From Tissierella_A sp964489715 (lineage in GTDB: Bacteria; Bacillota; Clostridia; Tissierellales; Tissierellaceae), in assembly GCA_964489715.1 (NCBI GenBank), contig CAZBAK010000053.1, positions 1 to 10,635 of the forward strand: a stretch of 10,635 nt of DNA, given 5' to 3'. Position numbers and translations under genes: made by a program. Shown piece after piece: positions 6,961 to 10,635 of the stretch (positions within the stretch are counted from its first letter, which is position 1; each line of letters begins with the position of its first letter). The notes beneath the pieces were generated by a model that worked only from the letters and a program-made list of their open reading frames with translations, had not been told where the DNA came from and did no database searches.

Positions 6961-7003
6961 AAGAAAGGATATCCTGCAGGATATCCTTTCTTTTATATAG
7001 TCT
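6950..7003. terminator. 54-bp perfect palindrome, bidirectional terminator between convergent genes
   Basis: Two 27-base arms are exactly complementary with no spacer (centre 6976/6977), so the RNA can form a stem of about 25 bp with a TGCA loop. T-rich tracts follow the GC core on both strands. It covers the last three codons and stop of the HAD gene and reaches the first base of the helicase stop codon, so both transcripts end in it. Confidence 0.85.
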
Positions 7004-8859
7004 TATAAGCCTTCTAATTCTTTTATAAATCTTGAAGCTTCTTTTAGATTGCCATTGATAGATTTAGCTGTTAAAAGAGTCAAAGTCTTTTTGGCCCTAG
7101 TCATGCCTACATAAAAAAGCCTTCTTTCTTCTTCTAAATTCTCTATATTGCCCTTGTTAAAATCCTCTATACTACTTGCACTTGGGAAATCACCATCTGT
7201 AAGATCTACAATATATACATTTTCATATTCAAGACCCTTTGCTCCATGGATTGTAGATAGATTTATTCCCTGCTTATCCTTAGAGGAATTCCTACAAAGT
7301 TTTTCTAGTTTATTAAGTTTTTTAAGAAATGAATCTAAATCTTCACAATCTTTACTTATCATTTTCAAATAGAATAAAATTGTTGAAAGATTATCATATA
7401 CATAGCCAAATTTAGTTGAATTATCTTTTAAAAAGTCACCATAGTCCAAAGTGTTTTCTATAAAATAAATAGCATCTTCAACATTTAAACGAGATAGTTT
7501 TTTAAAATCTAACTTAAGATTCTTCATATTTCTCTTTTGGAATTCTTTTAAGCCAGGGAAATCTATAATTCTTTGGAAGACATTAAGATTTTTATTTAAT
7601 GTTTTAGCATAATTAATCTGTTTTTTAGAGATATAACCTTTCATCTTGTAATAGAAATTTTCAAATAAATCTAGATCTTCAGGATTTTTAGAAAAGTTTA
7701 TAAAATCAATTATATCTTTAATAATCCAATGGTTAAAAAATTTAAGGGTTTTATCCTGTGTATAAAAGGGAATCTTTTTATTAGATAAAACTTCCATCAA
7801 TCCAATAGATGATAGATTATTTCTATAGAGAATACTAGTATCTTGTATATTTTTATCCTCCAAGTCTTTTATTAAATAATCATACTGGTCTTCAAGTGTT
7901 CTTAACTTTACTATATTAATAGGTTCTATAGAGGGATTAAGGGTATAAATATTTTTATTATATCTTAGGGAGTTAGATTTTATAAAATTATTAGATATGG
8001 TTACTATATTGCTAGATGATCTATAGTTCTCCTCCATAAAATATATTTTTCCGTCTTTATAGTGCCTATTAAAATCAAGCAAACCCTTTGGATAGGCTCC
8101 TCTAAATCCATAAATAGATTGATCGTCATCGGCCACTATAAACAAGTTGTTTTTAGGTAGGGAGAGAAGTTTAATAATTTCAAATTGTATTTTTGAAGTA
8201 TCTTGCCCTTCATCTACCTGTATAAATTCATATTTATCTCTATATTTATTTAGTAGATAAATATCTCTATTGAGTATTTCCCAGCTAATTGTTAGCATAT
8301 CATCAAAATCCAATAGATTATTATCTCTTTTATAAACTTCATATCTATTAAAAATGCTTTTGAAATTATTTATATCTAATTTATATTCTTCTAAGAATTC
8401 CTCAACAGTAAGCATCATATTTTTTATATAGCCTATAGAATTTATTAGGGACTCTAATTTTTCTTCTGTAATATAAGTTTTATTTATATTGAGATATATT
8501 TGTTTTAAGAGAGCAAATTTATTTATCTCCTTATTATTTTCTATAAGTTTATATTTTATATTATTTCGATAAGAATATTCACTTATTAGCCTATAGCAAA
8601 ATGCATGTATAGTTGAAAAATTAATGTTTCTAGAGTCTATATCTGGAAATGTATTAATAAATCTATCTTTCATATCCAGAGCAGAGGCCCTGCTAAAAGT
8701 TATAGATAGTATATTTAAAGGATCTATATTTAAATTATGTATAAGATTATAAGTTCTATGGATTAAAACAGTAGTCTTTCCAGCACCAGGAACAGCTAAA
8801 ACTAGTGCAGGGTTTTTTGTATGTTTGATTGCATTCCTTTGGTCTTTACTAAGTAACAA
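7003..8859 (-). CDS. UvrD/PcrA-family SF1A DNA helicase, compact, TTG start
   Basis: ATP-driven 3'-5' DNA helicase or translocase of the UvrD/Rep/PcrA family. The 618-residue product carries Q-motif DQRNAI (Q7), Walker A AVPGAGKTT (22-30, K28), Ia ITFSRASALDM (53-63), Ib STIHAF (82-87), Walker B IQVDEGQDT (213-221), motif III IVADDDQSIYGFRGA (241-255), motif IV EENYRSS (276-282), motif V STIHGAKGLEYENV (535-548) and motif VI EEERRLFYVGMTRAKKTL (576-593). The start codon is TTG; the first in-frame Met is at residue 63, past Walker A, and AAAGGCAGGT sits 7 bases upstream of the TTG. It is shorter than PcrA (about 720-740), lacking the extended C-terminal tail, with a reduced 2B region. Function is probably DNA repair or recombination, but this is not the housekeeping PcrA by length. 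It is transcribed alone. Confidence 0.95.
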   Translation of the reverse strand: MLLSKDQRNAIKHTKNPALVLAVPGAGKTTVLIHRTYNLIHNLNIDPLNILSITFSRASALDMKDRFINTFPDIDSRNINFSTIHAFCYRLISEYSYRNNIKYKLIENNKEINKFALLKQIYLNINKTYITEEKLESLINSIGYIKNMMLTVEEFLEEYKLDINNFKSIFNRYEVYKRDNNLLDFDDMLTISWEILNRDIYLLNKYRDKYEFIQVDEGQDTSKIQFEIIKLLSLPKNNLFIVADDDQSIYGFRGAYPKGLLDFNRHYKDGKIYFMEENYRSSSNIVTISNNFIKSNSLRYNKNIYTLNPSIEPINIVKLRTLEDQYDYLIKDLEDKNIQDTSILYRNNLSSIGLMEVLSNKKIPFYTQDKTLKFFNHWIIKDIIDFINFSKNPEDLDLFENFYYKMKGYISKKQINYAKTLNKNLNVFQRIIDFPGLKEFQKRNMKNLKLDFKKLSRLNVEDAIYFIENTLDYGDFLKDNSTKFGYVYDNLSTILFYLKMISKDCEDLDSFLKKLNKLEKLCRNSSKDKQGINLSTIHGAKGLEYENVYIVDLTDGDFPSASSIEDFNKGNIENLEEERRLFYVGMTRAKKTLTLLTAKSINGNLKEASRFIKELEGL

Positions 8860-8866
8860 ATTTATT

Positions 8867-8876
8867 ACCTGCCTTT
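8867..8876 (-). promoter_or_regulatory. Ribosome-binding site supporting the helicase TTG start
   Basis: Minus-strand AAAGGCAGGT lies 7 bases before TTG 8859. It is the only good Shine-Dalgarno upstream of the conserved helicase N-terminus. Confidence 0.6.
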
Positions 8877-8918
8877 ATCTATAATTTTTACTACTTTATA
8901 TTACCATATAGATAGAGA

Positions 8919-8982
8919 ATTATAAAGTTAGAAGAGGTATTAGTAGAGTTTTACTTTTATATATTAAGGTATAATATATAAT
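8919..8982. promoter_or_regulatory. Divergent promoter region, helicase (-) and PAP2 (+)
   Basis: The 150-base gap between the divergent genes carries a minus-strand TATAAT (8919-8924) and plus-strand TATAAT copies at 8970-8975 and 8977-8982, about 30-40 bases before the PAP2 start. None has a good TTGACA at 17 bases, so the -10 assignments are tentative. Nothing else is recognisable in the gap. Confidence 0.4.
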
Positions 8983-9009
8983 AGAGATAAGAAAAGTGAA
9001 GGTGAAAAA

Positions 9010-9567
9010 ATGAAAAAGACATTAAAAAAATTTGATGATTATTTTATAAAAATTATAAATGGTAGGATGAATAATAGATTTTTAGATTCTTTTATGTATA
9101 GGATAACAGATTTTGGTGGGGCAATTTTTACAAGTATTTTAGCCTTATCTTTAATAATTTTTGGTAATAGATCTATAAGGATTATAGGTTTAGAAGCTAT
9201 TGCAGCTCTTATGATAAGTCAAAGCATAGTTCAAATATTGAAAAAAGGTTTTGGAAGAGAAAGACCCTACAAGATGGTACAGAATATAAATACCTTTAAG
9301 ATAGAATTACCAGATTTTTCTTTTCCCTCTGGACACACTACGGCTAGTTTTTGTATGGCCGCTATAATATCATTGAATATACCTAAACTATCTATAGTAT
9401 TATATTTTTTTGCACTGCTTGTTGGAATATCTAGAATATATCTAGCTGTTCACTACCCATCTGATGTTATAGTAGGTATATTCCTTGGAGTAACTTCTTC
9501 CTTAGTGGTTCATGTTTATCTATTAAATTATGTAATAGATTTTGCAAAATGGTTTTCCTTAGTATAG
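9010..9567 (+). CDS. PAP2-family integral membrane phosphatase
   Basis: Membrane phosphatase of the type-2 phosphatidic acid phosphatase superfamily, which includes undecaprenyl-pyrophosphate phosphatases (BcrC/PgpB) and lipid phosphatases. The 185-residue product contains all three catalytic motifs: C1 KKGFGRERP (K78 to P86, Kx6RP), C2 FPSGHT (PSGH 106-109) and C3 SRIYLAVHYPSD (S141-R142, H148, D152). Hydrophobic stretches at about 38-52, 59-77, 113-122, 127-145 and 153-173 are candidate membrane segments, giving the usual five to six helices with the active site facing outward. Start ATG 9010 has AAGGTGA at 8999-9005. The substrate is likely a lipid phosphate or undecaprenyl pyrophosphate, but the sequence alone does not decide. 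No terminator separates it from the next gene, 46 bases downstream. Confidence 0.94.
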   Translation: MKKTLKKFDDYFIKIINGRMNNRFLDSFMYRITDFGGAIFTSILALSLIIFGNRSIRIIGLEAIAALMISQSIVQILKKGFGRERPYKMVQNINTFKIELPDFSFPSGHTTASFCMAAIISLNIPKLSIVLYFFALLVGISRIYLAVHYPSDVIVGIFLGVTSSLVVHVYLLNYVIDFAKWFSLV

Positions 9568-9613
9568 ATATAGTATATAATAATATGTAATAAAACAAAC
9601 AGGGGGATGAAAG

Positions 9614-10429
9614 ATGAATATAAATAATTTTTTAAATAACAGAAGAAGTGTAAGAGAATTTAGAGATAGACCTTTGAATCCAGATAAAATCAAGGAAATC
9701 AAAAGAGTTTTAAAAGAGCTACTAAGTGAAGAGGAGAAAAAACATATAAACTTTCATATCTATGAAAATGGAAAGATAATTTCAAAAGCTTTAGAAGGTA
9801 AAGCTGGATATGCTGGTGTTATGATAGAAAGTCCTCATTACATAGCTATAGATTTTAAGGATTTAGAAGATAAAACAATAATCGAAGCAGGTTATTCTAT
9901 GCAAAGTTTATTAACTGAAATTATTAATTTAGATCTTGATACCTGTTGGATCACAGTCAATAATGTTTCAAAAGAATTAAGAAAAAGCATATTTGGAACA
10001 GAAACTACAAATGTAGAATATCTTTTAGCTATTGGAAAGGAAAGAAGAAAAAATCCTTTTGAAAAAAGACCTACTAGCACAAAGATAAGTGTAGAAGAAA
10101 TAGTCTATAATGAAAGTATAGGAAATACTTTTAGTGTTGAAGAGCTAGAAGATAAAGGATTAATGGATATATTTTTCTATGTAAGATTTGCACCATCTAC
10201 TAAAAACTTGCAACCATGGAGATTTTTAGTGAAAAATGATGAGATAGAATTATTATTGATGTATGATCAATGGTACCAGTCTATACTTATTGATGCTGGT
10301 ATAGTTATGTACTATTTTGAGAAACTTGCAAACTATCAAGGAATAAACAATAAGTGGGAGCTAATTAACTCACAAGAAATAGTAGAAGAAAACTATAAAT
10401 ATAGAAAAATAGCCAAGATTAAACTTTAA
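9614..10429 (+). CDS. Nitroreductase-family protein with two half-domains (TM1586-like)
   Basis: Probable FMN-binding oxidoreductase of the nitroreductase superfamily, 271 residues, cytoplasmic. It begins with NNRRSVREF (8-16), the FMN-phosphate-binding start of the fold, and continues through GYAGVMIESPHYIAID and an EAGYSMQSLLTEIINLDLDTCWI helix, which in ordinary members lies in the C-terminal half. A second half starts near 177 and contains RFAPSTKNLQPWRFLV (191-206). That motif normally follows closely after RRSxRxF. This order is that of the TM1586-like family, in which one chain holds two related half-domains. ATG 9614 follows AGGGGG (9601-9606). Substrate and electron donor are unknown. 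It probably shares a transcript with the PAP2 gene, although a TATAAT at 9576-9581 might start an internal transcript. A strong terminator follows directly. Confidence 0.85.
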   Translation: MNINNFLNNRRSVREFRDRPLNPDKIKEIKRVLKELLSEEEKKHINFHIYENGKIISKALEGKAGYAGVMIESPHYIAIDFKDLEDKTIIEAGYSMQSLLTEIINLDLDTCWITVNNVSKELRKSIFGTETTNVEYLLAIGKERRKNPFEKRPTSTKISVEEIVYNESIGNTFSVEELEDKGLMDIFFYVRFAPSTKNLQPWRFLVKNDEIELLLMYDQWYQSILIDAGIVMYYFEKLANYQGINNKWELINSQEIVEENYKYRKIAKIKL

Positions 10430-10450
10430 AGCACCTAAGGGTGCTTTTTT
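10428..10450 (+). terminator. Intrinsic terminator after the nitroreductase gene
   Basis: Stem AAAGCACC / GGTGCTTT with a 4-base TAAG loop and a run of six T (10445-10450). It starts inside the stop codon and ends the PAP2-nitroreductase transcript. Confidence 0.92.
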
Positions 10451-10635
10451 CTCTATTATTAAACGGATGCATAATAGGGATCAAAAGCGAATTAAAGATA
10501 TAATCATTTTTATATGTAGGGGAGATCTTAGATCTCCCGGCTGTTATCCTGTAGAGGTGCACCTTTGGTCGCCTGGCTTTTATCTTGTAGGGCCCTACAT
10601 TTTAGGATATTCAAATCAAATTAAATCATCTTTAA
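10451..10635. other. Gene-free window end
   Basis: No credible reading frame on either strand. Apart from the repeat array it contains a weak hairpin CTATTAT / ATAATAG (10453-10459 and 10471-10477) and an isolated TATAAT (10499-10504) without a -35 partner. The final 35 bases are plain AT-rich sequence. Confidence 0.6.
10515..10599. repeat. Array of three palindromic units joined by a conserved linker
   Basis: Three TGTAG boxes at 10515, 10550 and 10586 (spacing 35 and 36) each open a palindromic insert. Unit 1 is GGGAGATCT-T-AGATCTCCC (10520-10538). Unit 2 is AGGTGCACC-TTT-GGTCGCCT (10555-10574), an imperfect hairpin with one bulge. Unit 3 is the perfect palindrome TGTAGGGCCCTACA (10586-10599). 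The linkers CCCGGCTGTTATCCTGTAG (10536-10554) and CCTGGCTTTTATCTTGTAG (10572-10590) match at 16 of 19 positions. The block is visibly more GC-rich than its surroundings. It is probably a dispersed intergenic hairpin repeat. I see no cas gene and no exact direct repeats, so it is not a CRISPR array. Confidence 0.7.

Noticed and set aside
7148..7372. Plus-strand 74-codon frame inside the helicase gene
   Set aside because: Antisense to the helicase region carrying motif V; the helicase frame is clearly the real one.
9892..10080. Minus-strand 62-codon frame inside the nitroreductase gene
   Set aside because: Antisense shadow with no motif and no independent signals.
10515..10599. CRISPR array
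   Set aside because: Units are only about 36 bases with no exact repeats of 24-37 bases, the inserts are self-complementary, and no cas genes are in the window.
1..10635. Defence island, prophage, toxin-antitoxin pair or biosynthetic cluster
   Set aside because: Every confident gene belongs to a known housekeeping or metabolic family. No integrase, transposase, nuclease-effector pairing or reverse transcriptase is visible, and the UvrD-like helicase has no nuclease partner beside it.

Overview
The window is AT-rich chromosomal DNA with strong Shine-Dalgarno sites, heavy AGA/ATA codon use and several intrinsic terminators. This points to a low-GC Gram-positive bacterium. Lon, EngB and TypA/BipA read like their Bacillus/Clostridia counterparts, and the lone rubredoxin plus the two-half nitroreductase suggest an anaerobe of the Clostridia/Tissierellia type. 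That placement is inference from sequence flavour, not from a marker tree.

Layout. Bases 1-2245 (+) hold the 3' part of lon (its 5' end lies outside the window), overlapped by engB/ysxC. A bidirectional palindromic terminator follows. Bases 2293-2451 (-) encode a 52-residue rubredoxin with its own promoter, convergent with lon-engB. Bases 2614-3003 (+) encode an orphan anti-sigma-type HATPase, followed by its own terminator. Bases 3157-4971 (+) are typA/bipA, preceded by a leader hairpin and followed by a terminator. Bases 5215-6078 (+) encode a DegV/FakB-type fatty-acid-binding protein. Bases 6235-6960 (+) encode a HAD-IB phosphatase-like protein, convergent with a compact UvrD-type helicase that starts at TTG (7003-8859, -). 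The two are separated by a perfect 54-bp palindrome. Divergent from the helicase, 9010-10429 (+) carries a PAP2-type membrane phosphatase and a TM1586-like nitroreductase, probably co-transcribed and ending in a clear terminator. The last 185 bases hold no gene, but contain a short array of three palindromic units joined by a conserved linker.

Most genes are housekeeping: protein quality control (Lon), ribosome assembly and translation (EngB, TypA), lipid handling (DegV, PAP2), redox (rubredoxin, nitroreductase) and DNA repair or recombination (UvrD-like). I see no mobile element, phage gene, CRISPR array, toxin-antitoxin pair or defence island, and no convincing undescribed multi-gene system. 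The most notable non-coding signals are the hairpin-unit array at 10515-10599, the near-loopless perfect palindromes at both convergent gene junctions, and the leader hairpin of typA.
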